Assembly: GCA_927443345.1 (NCBI GenBank)
Contig: CAKMKJ010000002.1
Location: 1-64,000, forward strand
Length of the DNA: 64,000 nt
Reading direction: 5' to 3'
Source of the DNA: an uncultured Anaerolineaceae bacterium
Lineage (GTDB): Bacteria > Chloroflexota > Anaerolineae > Anaerolineales > Anaerolineaceae
Numbering within the stretch: position 1 is the stretch's first letter; the number at the start of each line of letters is the position of its first letter. The notes below the pieces were generated by a model. It saw nothing but the letters and a program-made list of their open reading frames with translations, was not told the DNA's origin and ran no database searches. Positions 52,163 to 60,493 of the stretch are shown piece by piece. Position numbers and translations under genes: made by a program.

Positions 52163-52927
52163 TTAAGAATTTTCAATATTCCTATTTTCAATAAATGTTA
52201 TATTGCCTTCGTTGTCCGTCCCTACACGGCCCAATTGTTGGAATAGTGTAAAGCTTCCAATTTCGCCATTTGGCTTTGTGTACCCTAAATCCGCGTCAGC
52301 GTGTTGGATCGTTTTCCTTGCCTGCTCTAATCCTTCAACGGCTTCAGCGGCCTTTTTATGTGCATCATCTAAATCAGGCATAGTACGCAATTCTTTTAGT
52401 TTTAAATTGGCTTTTGTGGCTAAACCATTAGCGCTTAAAACTTCGTGAGTTATCGGATTATTACCTTTTGGTAATAACTTGACTAATCCCCTAAAGACTT
52501 CGCAAGTCGCACGCTGCTGCTCTACGGTACCGCGCATACCGTCTTCAAAAAATCCCTCAAGATTTTTTACCGCTCTTCCAATGTCATCACGGCCTAACTC
52601 GGTTTTAATACGGTCTTCCATCATTTGACGTTGACTATTTATTTCGCTGGCATTCCAACGTTTTACTTCCTTAGCTTTCATGAGGTCAACGATCTCGAAG
52701 CTTGTTTTTACATGGTCGATTGCATTATTCCATTCGGTAATCGCGCCGGTTAATACTGATTTTTCTATCTTTTCACGCTGCTCGACAATCGACTTTTCAA
52801 TGATTGCACGCTCGAAAGGGGTCATAATATTGGTGTATTGATTGTATTGGTCGCGTGCCGCTTTTAGCTCTTTGAGGCTTTCCCGCCAATTATTACTGCT
52901 GTTAGTTGTGAAATGATTTGTAAACAT
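52163..52927 (-). CDS. helical (coiled-coil-like) protein downstream of the terminase
   Basis: A 254-residue, highly charged, mainly helical protein with no membrane segment; regions such as IIEKSIVEQREKIEKSV look coiled-coil. I do not recognise the family. It follows the large terminase by 33 bases on the same strand and would be translated with it (ribosome binding site GGAGT). In satellites this slot often holds packaging or capsid-size factors; nothing in the sequence proves that here. Confidence 0.65.
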   Translation of the reverse strand: MFTNHFTTNSSNNWRESLKELKAARDQYNQYTNIMTPFERAIIEKSIVEQREKIEKSVLTGAITEWNNAIDHVKTSFEIVDLMKAKEVKRWNASEINSQRQMMEDRIKTELGRDDIGRAVKNLEGFFEDGMRGTVEQQRATCEVFRGLVKLLPKGNNPITHEVLSANGLATKANLKLKELRTMPDLDDAHKKAAEAVEGLEQARKTIQHADADLGYTKPNGEIGSFTLFQQLGRVGTDNEGNITFIENRNIENS

Positions 52928-52960
52928 GTTATTACTCCTTTATTTGTCTTAGTAGATTTT

Positions 52961-54634
52961 TTATTTTTTCAAGCTATTCCAAAATATATTTTTTATTTCA
53001 ATACTCCTATCTTCCGAATCAGGTCCCATTGGACGTGAATTTAACAATCGGTCTATTTTTGTTTGTTCTGGGTCAACTGTTTTATTAAATTCTTTTTGTT
53101 CTTTCCAGAAGTCTTCTTCTTTTTGGTAAACACCTTCCGCATCCAGTTCGTCAATACAGGCTTGACATTTACTTGAAAAAGGACAATTTTCGTGATTTAT
53201 TCCTGGGGGGTGCGGCGCTTGATTACATCCAGGCACCTCTTCCCAATAAACAGCACCACCTCTTGGGATTTTCAAGTAATTTTTCTGCCAGCCGGGGGAC
53301 CAATCAACTTCTAGAAAACTTGGCATAATCTCAATTCTTTGATATTGATATTCCCGTGACATTAAACCGTCAACAAGTAATGCAACACAATCAGCTAAAT
53401 CATCATGCGTTATTCGTCCACTCTTTGGTGCTGCTATGTCAACGCCATTTCTAATTTGTAAAGCCTTAAGTTCATCTATCAGTTCCCCATCATTAGGCAA
53501 TAGGATCGTTTCAAGATTTATTGCTTCTTTGAGTGAGCCATAAATCTTTAGTTTCATTGGTCTGGTAAAAGGTTTGTAAACCATAGCCGGTATTTTTGGC
53601 TTTAGTCTTTGGACTGTTGAAGCATTATCACAAAGAACGCCTGAAGGTTTATATCGTTCGACTAGGCTTTGTAATAGGTCTTCAGCACCGTTTGCATCTA
53701 CAGGTGGATGTAATGCCTTTATATAATCAATAATAATTACCCCGTCTTGTTGGTGCGCTATCCCGAAACCGTAACGATCCCGCATAAGCGCCGGATCAAC
53801 TGCCATAAGGTAACTGTCTACCTTTATTTTTCTGTCAAAAATATGAACTCCTTTATCAATACAGCGTTCTAATGCTTCGCTATTAAAAAATGCTTCAGTT
53901 CGCTCTCTGAATTCACAAAGATATTCAGCGCTTGCACTTTCAGAATCACGCTTCAAAGCGCTTTGAATTGTCTTTTCACTAACCGCCGGATTCATTTCAG
54001 TAGTAGGTGCTTTGGTTACAAAGAATTCTGGCAATTCACCCTGGGTAGAACGGTCAAACAGGTCATAGACAAGCCCCTGTTTAGCCCCTACGGAAGTAGT
54101 GATAACAATACGTGCTTTATCCCCAAAAGTCGCTGTAGTAGGCTCTAAGGCCGTATAAATAGCTTCAGCGCTTGAATTCCCCAGCGTATCTACAAAGAAA
54201 GCAGCTTCATCTAATACTAAGGTACTAGCTGTATAACCGCGTGCGCTTCGTGCGCTTGCTGGCAAGCATAAAATAACGCAACCATTTGACAATATAATCC
54301 GGTCTTCAGCAACCTTTTCAATGAGTGATCCAATCTCTTTACGGTGTCGAAGTAACTTATTAATATTCCTGATATGTAATCCGGCGCTATCTTGTCTCAC
54401 ACTTACCAATAAAATATAACGATCCTCATTATCTCGGACCATTCCCTCAAAGTCAGGTACTAGTGCTTCATAACAGGCGATAACATCGGATAGAAGAGAT
54501 TTACCCGAACGGCGACCTGCCAATAATAGCCAGTTTTGTTTGCCACTCTCATAGTATTCAGAAAGTGTTGAAGCTTGGCCTGGGTGTAATTTCACTCCCA
54601 GCGTGTCATGTGCAAAGTTAACTATTTGGTGCAT
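52961..54634 (-). CDS. phage terminase large subunit (DNA packaging motor)
   Basis: A 557-residue TerL. ATPase: Walker A-like AGRRSGKS (39-46) and Walker B LVLDEA (139-144, D142-E143). Nuclease of the RNase H fold: D280 (MAVDPAL), D336 (VLCDNAS) and the pair D411-D412 (THDDLADCVALL). The C-terminal extension contains a cysteine cluster (CNQ...CPFSSKCQAC), possibly zinc-binding. It overlaps the preceding small gene by 17 bases. In a normal phage, portal and capsid genes follow; here they do not. Confidence 0.9.
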   Translation of the reverse strand: MHQIVNFAHDTLGVKLHPGQASTLSEYYESGKQNWLLLAGRRSGKSLLSDVIACYEALVPDFEGMVRDNEDRYILLVSVRQDSAGLHIRNINKLLRHRKEIGSLIEKVAEDRIILSNGCVILCLPASARSARGYTASTLVLDEAAFFVDTLGNSSAEAIYTALEPTTATFGDKARIVITTSVGAKQGLVYDLFDRSTQGELPEFFVTKAPTTEMNPAVSEKTIQSALKRDSESASAEYLCEFRERTEAFFNSEALERCIDKGVHIFDRKIKVDSYLMAVDPALMRDRYGFGIAHQQDGVIIIDYIKALHPPVDANGAEDLLQSLVERYKPSGVLCDNASTVQRLKPKIPAMVYKPFTRPMKLKIYGSLKEAINLETILLPNDGELIDELKALQIRNGVDIAAPKSGRITHDDLADCVALLVDGLMSREYQYQRIEIMPSFLEVDWSPGWQKNYLKIPRGGAVYWEEVPGCNQAPHPPGINHENCPFSSKCQACIDELDAEGVYQKEEDFWKEQKEFNKTVDPEQTKIDRLLNSRPMGPDSEDRSIEIKNIFWNSLKK

Positions 54635-55016
54635 CTTTTACCTCTTTATCTCTGTAAATATCCAAAATCGTTGAAGGGTCATACTTTGTTGCAGATTTGT
54701 CATTGATTGCAACCTGGGACCATGCTCTCAAAGTAACCCCTGAAAGCCATCCGAACCTTGAAATATACCGATCAAATGCGGCTAAATCACCGTCTGCTGC
54801 TGCCTTTTCAACTGCGTTAAAGTAAAGATTTAAACATGATTGCAACCGGATTGCATCACGTTTTACTATTTCAGCCTGACCATTGGCCTGTAATTCAGCT
54901 TCAACTGCCTTTTGTTCGTCTTTTGCCAGACCAATAAAGGGTTTTCCCTCTGAAATTCGCCTTATAGCGCCTTCGGCACCGTGTTTTATCGCATTCTGGT
55001 TATTTTCCTTTGTCAT
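54618..55016 (-). CDS. putative terminase small subunit
   Basis: A 132-residue protein immediately before and overlapping the large terminase. The opening NQNAIKHGAEGAIRRISEGKP and the helical remainder (LQSCLNLYFNAVEKAAADGD) resemble small, basic-start terminase partners, but no clear helix-turn-helix is visible. The assignment rests mainly on position. Family knowledge: the small subunit recognises the packaging site, so in a satellite it would redirect packaging to satellite DNA. Confidence 0.55.
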   Translation of the reverse strand: MTKENNQNAIKHGAEGAIRRISEGKPFIGLAKDEQKAVEAELQANGQAEIVKRDAIRLQSCLNLYFNAVEKAAADGDLAAFDRYISRFGWLSGVTLRAWSQVAINDKSATKYDPSTILDIYRDKEVKDAPNS

Positions 55017-55160
55017 GCTTTTACCTTTCCTTATGATTTACAATCATGTGCAACTGTTTAGGACCATAAATTGATCGTTTCGTAAGCATTCCTGGCCCGT
55101 AGAAGTAAGGGCGGGAAGTCTGTTTTTCTTTCCTTCTCAAATGTAAAAGCATCTGTAATC

Positions 55161-55219
55161 TGTAAGCCCCTTAAGAAAAGGGGGGCTTACATACACATCA
55201 TTAGCTGTAAGCCTTACAG
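55161..55219 (-). terminator. hairpin region between replication and packaging genes
   Basis: TGTAAGCCCC (55161-55170) pairs with GGGGCTTACA (55182-55191), and the palindrome CTGTAAGCCTTACAG (55205-55219) overlaps the helicase stop codon. The repeated TGTAAGCC unit may also be a protein-binding site. The remaining 140 bases up to the small terminase hold no gene. Confidence 0.6.
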
Positions 55220-56209
55220 TAAATTTACACACGGTTTACACCTTACAGACAAATCATAGATAGCCCTTTTACCTGTATTAGTTCTCGTTACAGTTCCTTT
55301 ACGTTTGAGTGAATATAGGGCTTGCCTAGCCCCTTGTGGGGTGCATGTGCTGGCTGCTTCTAGCATTACATCAACGTAAGAAGCGCCGTTATCAGTCAGA
55401 TATTGAATAATAAAGGTTTCACTTTTACCAGTTTCGTTTGGCTGCCTAATGGAAGGTTTCAAATAGAATTGATCTTCTGACCATATGGCTTCGGCTGCCC
55501 AGGCTGTTTTTTCGCCGTCCCTGTTTTTTTCGGTCTGGAAGTTAATCAAGTTGCTGCCATTATCGCTTGTTACCTGTACCATCAAGTCAACGCTGCCTTT
55601 GATCGCACTACTTCCCCTATATCCGCCTTGTTTATTGGAATGGTGAATTATCAGGATCGCGCTATCTGTGATTTCAGCCATTTTTCGCAAATGATTAAAA
55701 ACGGGTTGTATATCCTTTTTATCGTTTTCGTCCCCGTCCATTAAATCGCTAAGGGCATCGAATATAACCAGCTTGGCACCTGTGCTTTCAATTAGGGCTT
55801 GTAAAATGGTAGGGTCATTATCACTATCCAGTTTGAAGCCAGCAAGAGAGACAAAAAATATCTGACTAGTGGTATCACATAATTCACCCCGAATTGATTC
55901 ACTCAACCGGCGGGAAAATCGCCGTTCTCCACTCTCTTCATCTATGATAAGAACAGGCGCTTGTTTTGTTTTAAAATCAAGCCATGACTTTCCACTAGCC
56001 ACACAAACCGCCAAGCTTAGCATTGAATAGGTTTTTTTTGAACCCGGCTCCCCAAAGAAAACATTTACGCTGGAATTGGTAATTAGATTGTCAATGATGT
56101 AATCAATAGGCGGTTGGGGCTGGAGAGCAAAAGTTGCATCTCTTAGAATATAACGCGGTCTATCTTGGGGGGGTGGTTTTTGTGTGTCTACTTGGGTTGT
56201 TATATTCAT
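55214..56209 (-). CDS. RepA-like AAA ATPase/replicative helicase
   Basis: A 331-residue RecA-fold ATPase of the RepA/AAA_25 type. It has Walker A GEPGSKKTYS near residue 53, acidic strand VLIIDEESGE, Walker B KLVIFDALSDLMDG, and 'IIHHSNKQGGYRGSSAIKGSVDLM' near the C-terminal side of the core. These hexameric helicases unwind plasmid and satellite origins. A winged-helix-like tail follows (about 265-320). Its ATG overlaps the primase stop (ATGA), so the two work as a replication pair. Confidence 0.85.
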   Translation of the reverse strand: MNITTQVDTQKPPPQDRPRYILRDATFALQPQPPIDYIIDNLITNSSVNVFFGEPGSKKTYSMLSLAVCVASGKSWLDFKTKQAPVLIIDEESGERRFSRRLSESIRGELCDTTSQIFFVSLAGFKLDSDNDPTILQALIESTGAKLVIFDALSDLMDGDENDKKDIQPVFNHLRKMAEITDSAILIIHHSNKQGGYRGSSAIKGSVDLMVQVTSDNGSNLINFQTEKNRDGEKTAWAAEAIWSEDQFYLKPSIRQPNETGKSETFIIQYLTDNGASYVDVMLEAASTCTPQGARQALYSLKRKGTVTRTNTGKRAIYDLSVRCKPCVNLL

Positions 56210-57198
56210 TTTGCCCCCTCTAAATTGTCAAGTTCACTTAATAACCAATCCAGAACATCACCACCGGATTGAAAGTATTCTGATAGGTCTTTCCCTTGGG
56301 GTAAAGTACCTGCTTTATGTATTGCTGGAATAGCTTCAATTAGTTTTTCTGCCGCTCTCAGACCTTCAGCGTCTTGATCGTAGGCAATAATTAAATCTTG
56401 AATTGGGTCAAATATCGGTTGCCATTCTGGGTGAATAGAATTACCAGCCGGTAAACTAGCACTTCCAACGCCCGGCAAAGTCTGATAAGCCAGCAGCGCG
56501 TCAAATTCTGACTCAAATAAAAACGCTGTAAGCGCGTTCTTAAAAGTATTTCCCCCGTATATAAAACCTGTTGATCCTTTGACAATGTAATATTTTGGAT
56601 CGCCCGAAGGCCTTCTGATTTTCAAATACTTTAGTTGTTGGTCATGAAAACAAGGAATTACAATACCACGCGGCAACCATATTTTTTCGGTCGGTGATAA
56701 TCCCCATTTAACAGGATCGCCGTAGTGATCCTCTGGATTAAAACCGATTTGTGCATTACAAACAGTCTCAATCAATAATCCCCTTTTAGCTAGCCAATCA
56801 ATGGCTTTTTCAGCGTCTAAAAAAGAAAGTTTACTTTCTGATAAAAACTTGGTTGCTGCTTCATTCCATTTGTCTTTGTCATTCGTTTTTACTTGCTGGG
56901 GTGGTTGGTTTATAGGCGTACTCACTCCGGTTAATTTGGCAACTGCGTTCTTAAAATCAACCTTATCCCGCATCATGACAAAATCAATTGGACTATGCCA
57001 GCGGCCTTCGCCACATCCCCTACAAAACCATTTTCCCCCTTCTGGCCCGAACGGTTGCACTCGGAAGCGGTCAGTTCCTCCACATAAAGGGCATGGTCCT
57101 GCATATTCGCCGCCCCCACTACTGGATACTTTTTTATTTATTCCTGTGAGCTGTAGTAGGTCAACCATACGATTAACTTCATTAGCGTTTACTCGCAT
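56206..57198 (-). CDS. primase with CHC2 zinc finger and Toprim domain
   Basis: A 330-residue primase. The zinc finger reads CPLCGGTDRFRV and KWFCRGCGEG near residues 35-62; the Toprim core has the acidic residue in FLFESEFDALLAY and D-x-D in IIAYDQDAEG. It lacks the DnaB-binding C-terminal domain of chromosomal DnaG, as in phage and plasmid primases. It overlaps the AlpA-like gene upstream and the helicase downstream, giving a compact replication cassette. Confidence 0.88.
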   Translation of the reverse strand: MRVNANEVNRMVDLLQLTGINKKVSSSGGGEYAGPCPLCGGTDRFRVQPFGPEGGKWFCRGCGEGRWHSPIDFVMMRDKVDFKNAVAKLTGVSTPINQPPQQVKTNDKDKWNEAATKFLSESKLSFLDAEKAIDWLAKRGLLIETVCNAQIGFNPEDHYGDPVKWGLSPTEKIWLPRGIVIPCFHDQQLKYLKIRRPSGDPKYYIVKGSTGFIYGGNTFKNALTAFLFESEFDALLAYQTLPGVGSASLPAGNSIHPEWQPIFDPIQDLIIAYDQDAEGLRAAEKLIEAIPAIHKAGTLPQGKDLSEYFQSGGDVLDWLLSELDNLEGAK

Positions 57199-57398
57199 AA
57201 ATCTACCTTTGTCCTGTTTTTAGTAATGAATTGTTCCAGATCAGACGCAAGTACTCGAACCGTTGAAGTACCAAAACGGACTGAAGGAATTGCGCCAGTT
57301 TTTAAGAGTCGGTAGGATTCGGTTCTTGAAATATTCAAGATTTTTGACACATCAACCGCTTTTAATAATGAAGGTATTGACTGGGTTTCAATATTCAT
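57189..57398 (-). CDS. AlpA/excisionase-type DNA-binding protein
   Basis: A 69-residue winged helix protein: 'LKAVDVSKILNISRTESYRLLKTGAIPSVRFG' (given in part) is the HTH_17 pattern of AlpA and Xis proteins. It could direct excision, activate the replication genes that follow, or both. It overlaps the primase start by ten bases. Confidence 0.78.
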   Translation of the reverse strand: MNIETQSIPSLLKAVDVSKILNISRTESYRLLKTGAIPSVRFGTSTVRVLASDLEQFITKNRTKVDLCE

Positions 57399-57401
57399 AA
57401 T

Positions 57402-57596
57402 CTACCCCTTTTGATTTGTATTTTTATTCAAAACTATTTCACCTACAGAATAAAGACCGCGTTTTTCAGCAGCTTCACGGATCGCAACTCTGATAAATTC
57501 AGAAGTTCGTAAACCCTCTCGATTTCCCATTACTTCAACAAGCTTGAATTCTGGTAATGAAAGTCTGCTTGAAATAACAACATATTTTTCATTCAT
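57402..57596 (-). CDS. small ribbon-helix-helix-like protein
   Basis: A 64-residue protein whose 'YVVISSRLSLPEFKLVEVM' and 'LRTSEFIRVAIREAAEKRG' resemble the strand and two helices of ribbon-helix-helix repressors. It is first in the AlpA-primase-helicase transcript, so a role in controlling the element's replication is likely but unproven. A/T-rich DNA with short inverted repeats (CGTCTA...TAGACG, 57629-57652) lies just upstream and could be an operator. Confidence 0.65.
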   Translation of the reverse strand: MNEKYVVISSRLSLPEFKLVEVMGNREGLRTSEFIRVAIREAAEKRGLYSVGEIVLNKNTNQKG

Positions 57597-57680
57597 TTTT
57601 AACCATCCATTTAAATAAATTACCGTCTACTATATTGAGAATAGACGATAATTTACGATAGTATAAGTACCTTACAAGTA

Positions 57681-58028
57681 CTATTTATCAGGCAATATTG
57701 TAGGGGTTATTCCTCTGGATTTGAATTCGCGCATGACTGTATTTTGTTTTCGGTTTGTTAATAACGCAATGTCACTATAACCAATCTTAAATCCTGCAAG
57801 CTGCGATAATTCATAATAGAGGTACCACGCGTCCCAATCAATTACTTTTTTGGTAATGTATGGTTTTCCTGGCCTTGCCGTTATTTCTAAATCGCCGTTC
57901 ATAACCTTTTGAAGTCCCGAAGTCGTAAGATCAGTTCGTAATATTAGACTGTCTCTGATAATCTCTGGGTGTTTTTTTACTACCCAATCAAACCATTCAA
58001 TAACGCCTTCATCGGTAAAATCAATCAT
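57681..58028 (-). CDS. hypothetical protein of the satellite
   Basis: A 115-residue protein, not recognised. The middle reads TTSGLQKVMNGDLEITARPG and 'YSDIALLTNRKQNTVMREFKSRG', the latter like a helix-turn-helix recognition unit, so a regulator is possible. It is the gene nearest attR; about 160 A/T-rich bases with no gene separate them. Confidence 0.6.
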   Translation of the reverse strand: MIDFTDEGVIEWFDWVVKKHPEIIRDSLILRTDLTTSGLQKVMNGDLEITARPGKPYITKKVIDWDAWYLYYELSQLAGFKIGYSDIALLTNRKQNTVMREFKSRGITPTILPDK

Positions 58029-58043
58029 GGTCGTTTATCCTTA

Positions 58044-58061
58044 GTTGCAATCTTGTTGCAA
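58044..58061 (+). repeat. GTTGCAA double repeat near attR (possible integrase arm site)
   Basis: GTTGCAATCTTGTTGCAA, partner of 49802-49818. It lies between the last gene and attR. Confidence 0.45.
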
Positions 58062-58192
58062 ACTTTAAAAAGACACATAAGAAAAATGTTAGAAATGGTA
58101 CTCATGTTACTAGTTTAATCCTAATTCACTTGTTTGTTTAGTATAATAGGTACGCATTTAACGTATAGGGAACGATGATAAGCCCTTGGTGT

Positions 58193-58246
58193 TGACTTAG
58201 GATCATGTGCCGCGAGGCGTGAGGGTTCAAGTCCCTCTTTCCCCAC
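58193..58246 (+). repeat. attR: right 54-bp direct repeat
   Basis: Identical to the 3' half of tRNA-Leu(UAG) from the anticodon stem. It lacks the 5' half, so it is not a functional tRNA; it marks the pre-integration 3' end, 33 bases from the tig start codon. Confidence 0.93.
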
Positions 58247-58278
58247 TGGCTAAAAATAACAAAAGAAGGATTATTAAA

Positions 58279-59790
58279 TTGAAAATTGAGACCCAGGTTC
58301 TTGAAGATCATCAGATGAAAGTCATCGCGGAATTTGAAACTTCCGCACTCGAAAAATATAAACATCAGGCTGCTCGCAAAATTGCCAACAAAAGCAAGAT
58401 CCCTGGTTTCCGTCCCGGCAAGGCTCCCTACGACGTCATTTTACGCATCTATGGAGAAGAAGCCCTCAGCGACGAAGCCGTCGAATTAATGGTGGAAGAT
58501 ATTTATCCCCAAATGCTCACCGAAGCAAAAATCGAACCTGCTGCTCCCGGTTCACTTCAAGATATCGACAAAGGTGATCCGCTTAAGTTTACCTTTGTTG
58601 TCCCCCTCGAACCCACCGTGGATATGGCTGGCTACAAAGACATTCGCAAGAAATACACTTTGAAACCTGTTGCCACGAAAGAAGTGGATGAATTCATCGA
58701 CCGCCTCAAACGTAACTACGCCACTGCCGAACCTGTAGAACGTGCCGCAAAAGTGGGTGATCTGGTCTACATTAAACTGGATGCCGAGATTCTCAACCCG
58801 GGCGAAGACGACAAACCCGAACTGCTTAAAGATTCACCCATGCAGGTCGTGATTGGCGAAACTGATCCCAACGGCAACGACTTCCCTTACGAAGGGTTTG
58901 GCGACAATCTGGTCAAACTCAAGGCCGGCGGAACCAAAAAAGTCAAATACACCTATCCTGCCGATTCCCGCTATGAAAAGCTGCGCGGCATGGATGTAGA
59001 ATTTAGTGTTTTGGTTGAAAGTGTAAAAGAACTTAAACTTCCTGAGTTTGACGATGCCTTCGCTCAAACCGTTGGAGAATTTGAAAGCGTCGATAAACTA
59101 CGCGAGAGCATCCACGACCAACTTGAATCTCGTGCGCGTGATGAGTACGAAAGCACCTGGTTTGAAGAACTCATCGACCAGATAGTTGCTCAGTCAGTCA
59201 TCAAATTCCCGCCTCAGGTGGTTGAACACGAGATGGAACATGTAGTTGAGACCGTCCAGGAAGACCTGACAAGACAAAAGATGGAACTCGATACCTATCT
59301 CAAGACCATCAAGAAAGAGAAAGACGCCTGGCTCGAAGAAGATATCAAGCCTGTTGCCAAGAAACGTCTCGAGCGCTCTTTGGTAATGGAAGAAATAGCC
59401 AAACTTGAAAAAATCCAGGTCAAGAACGAAGATCTGCAAGAAGAAGTTTCCAACATGATCCATGAAATGCAGATGCAAGGTAATGTTGACTTCAAGAAGC
59501 TTGAAAAACAATTGAAAAACGAGCGGATTGCCAATAATATGGCCATGCAAGCCGCATCTCGTTTGATCAATCGCAAGACACTTGACCGTATGAAAGAAAT
59601 TGCCACTGGCAAAGCAGAATCCGCGCCGGCTGCCGAAGGTGCATCTTCAGACGCCGCTGCCAAACCTGCTGCCAAGAAAAAAGTCGCTCCCAAGGCTGAA
59701 AAATCAGTCGAACCCGCTGCCGATGCCGCTGAAAAACCGGTGAAAGCCAAGAAACCAGCCAAAAAAGCAGCAGACGATAAAGCAGAATAA
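58279..59790 (+). CDS. tig: trigger factor
   Basis: Ribosome-bound chaperone. The ribosome-binding domain contains 'IPGFRPGKAP' (the GFRxGxxP signature). An FKBP-like prolyl isomerase region (about 155-245, 'VGDLVYIKLDAEI') and the helical C domain follow. The start is a TTG after AGAAGGA; the frame stays open upstream only through the tRNA fragment. The last ~50 residues form an unusual Lys/Ala/Pro-rich tail (AAKPAAKKKVAPKAEKSVEP) absent from typical trigger factors. clpP follows, the usual pairing. Confidence 0.95.
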   Translation: MKIETQVLEDHQMKVIAEFETSALEKYKHQAARKIANKSKIPGFRPGKAPYDVILRIYGEEALSDEAVELMVEDIYPQMLTEAKIEPAAPGSLQDIDKGDPLKFTFVVPLEPTVDMAGYKDIRKKYTLKPVATKEVDEFIDRLKRNYATAEPVERAAKVGDLVYIKLDAEILNPGEDDKPELLKDSPMQVVIGETDPNGNDFPYEGFGDNLVKLKAGGTKKVKYTYPADSRYEKLRGMDVEFSVLVESVKELKLPEFDDAFAQTVGEFESVDKLRESIHDQLESRARDEYESTWFEELIDQIVAQSVIKFPPQVVEHEMEHVVETVQEDLTRQKMELDTYLKTIKKEKDAWLEEDIKPVAKKRLERSLVMEEIAKLEKIQVKNEDLQEEVSNMIHEMQMQGNVDFKKLEKQLKNERIANNMAMQAASRLINRKTLDRMKEIATGKAESAPAAEGASSDAAAKPAAKKKVAPKAEKSVEPAADAAEKPVKAKKPAKKAADDKAE

Positions 59791-59825
59791 TTTTATTCAC
59801 CTAGTTGGATTTTTACGGAGGTAAA

Positions 59826-60443
59826 GTGGAAATCCCCAATTTCAAATCAGTTCTCCCGATGGTCATTGAGAATTCGGGTCGTGGTGAAAGAGCATACGAT
59901 ATTTACTCATTGCTCTTCCGCGAACGTATCATCTTTTTAGGCACTCCCATTGACGACCAGGTCGCCAATGCAATTGTTGCCCAGTTGCTTGTCTTGAGCC
60001 GTGAAGATTCAGACGCCGACATCCAGATGTATATCAACTCCCCCGGCGGACAGATCTATGCAGGTCTAGCCATCTACGACACCATGAAAATGATCCCCAA
60101 CAAGATCAGCACCGTGGCCGTCGGTGTCACCGCCTCATTTGGAACCGTTTTACTCGCTGCCGGCACCAAAGGCAAACGCTATGCGCTTCCACACGCCACC
60201 ATCCACATGCACCAGCCACTTGGTGGAGCAGAAGGTCAGGCATCCGATATCGAGATTCAGGCACGCGAAATTCTGCGCCTTAAAGCCCGCTTGATGGGCA
60301 TCCTCTCAGAGACGACTGGTCAAACTCAAGAAATCATTGAGCGCGACACTGATCGCAACTTTTACATGGATGCACAGCAGGCCGTCGATTACGGTCTCGT
60401 CGACCAGGTCTTGGCTCCTCCCAAACCGGAAGAAAAAAAATAA
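59826..60443 (+). CDS. clpP: ATP-dependent Clp protease proteolytic subunit
   Basis: A 205-residue serine peptidase. The nucleophile is the Ser in [14 protein letters not shown], the His is in [12 protein letters not shown] and the Asp in '[10 protein letters not shown]'. It forms the barrel that degrades substrates fed by ClpX or ClpA. The start is GTG four bases after GGAGG; a TTG seven codons upstream lacks a site. It follows tig by 35 bases; no clpX is adjacent. Confidence 0.94.
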   Translation: MEIPNFKSVLPMVIENSGRGERAYDIYSLLFRERIIFLGTPIDDQVANAIVAQLLVLSREDSDADIQMYINSPGGQIYAGLAIYDTMKMIPNKISTVAVGVTASFGTVLLAAGTKGKRYALPHATIHMHQPLGGAEGQASDIEIQAREILRLKARLMGILSETTGQTQEIIERDTDRNFYMDAQQAVDYGLVDQVLAPPKPEEKK

Positions 60444-60449
60444 ACACTT

Positions 60450-60484
60450 ACAGACCGGGTGGCCAAGCCGTCCGGTCTGTTTTA
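60450..60484 (+). terminator. terminator after clpP
   Basis: 9-bp stem ACAGACCGG / CCGGTCTGT with a 13-base loop, followed by TTTTA. Confidence 0.75.
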
Positions 60485-60493
60485 TGAGGGCAC

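Larger units (their letters stand above)
49676..58246. mobile_element. tRNA-Leu-integrated phage satellite-like element
   Basis: An 8.5 kb island bounded by a perfect 54-bp repeat of tRNA-Leu sequence. From left: integrase, interleaved inverted repeats, a plus-strand cargo gene, an unknown coiled-coil protein, large terminase, a putative small terminase, RepA-like helicase, primase, AlpA-like regulator, a ribbon-helix-helix-like protein and an unknown protein. No capsid, portal, protease or tail gene is present and there is no room for them. An own packaging motor plus replication genes without virion genes fits a capsid-borrowing satellite better than a decayed prophage, since all genes look intact. 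It is A/T-richer than the host flanks. Confidence 0.85.

Noticed and set aside
58193-58246. Second tRNA-Leu
   Set aside because: Only the 3' half is present; no acceptor 5' strand or D arm. It is the attR site.
58138-58365. Minus-strand frame across attR and the tig start
   Set aside because: It includes antisense tRNA sequence and overlaps the true tig start.
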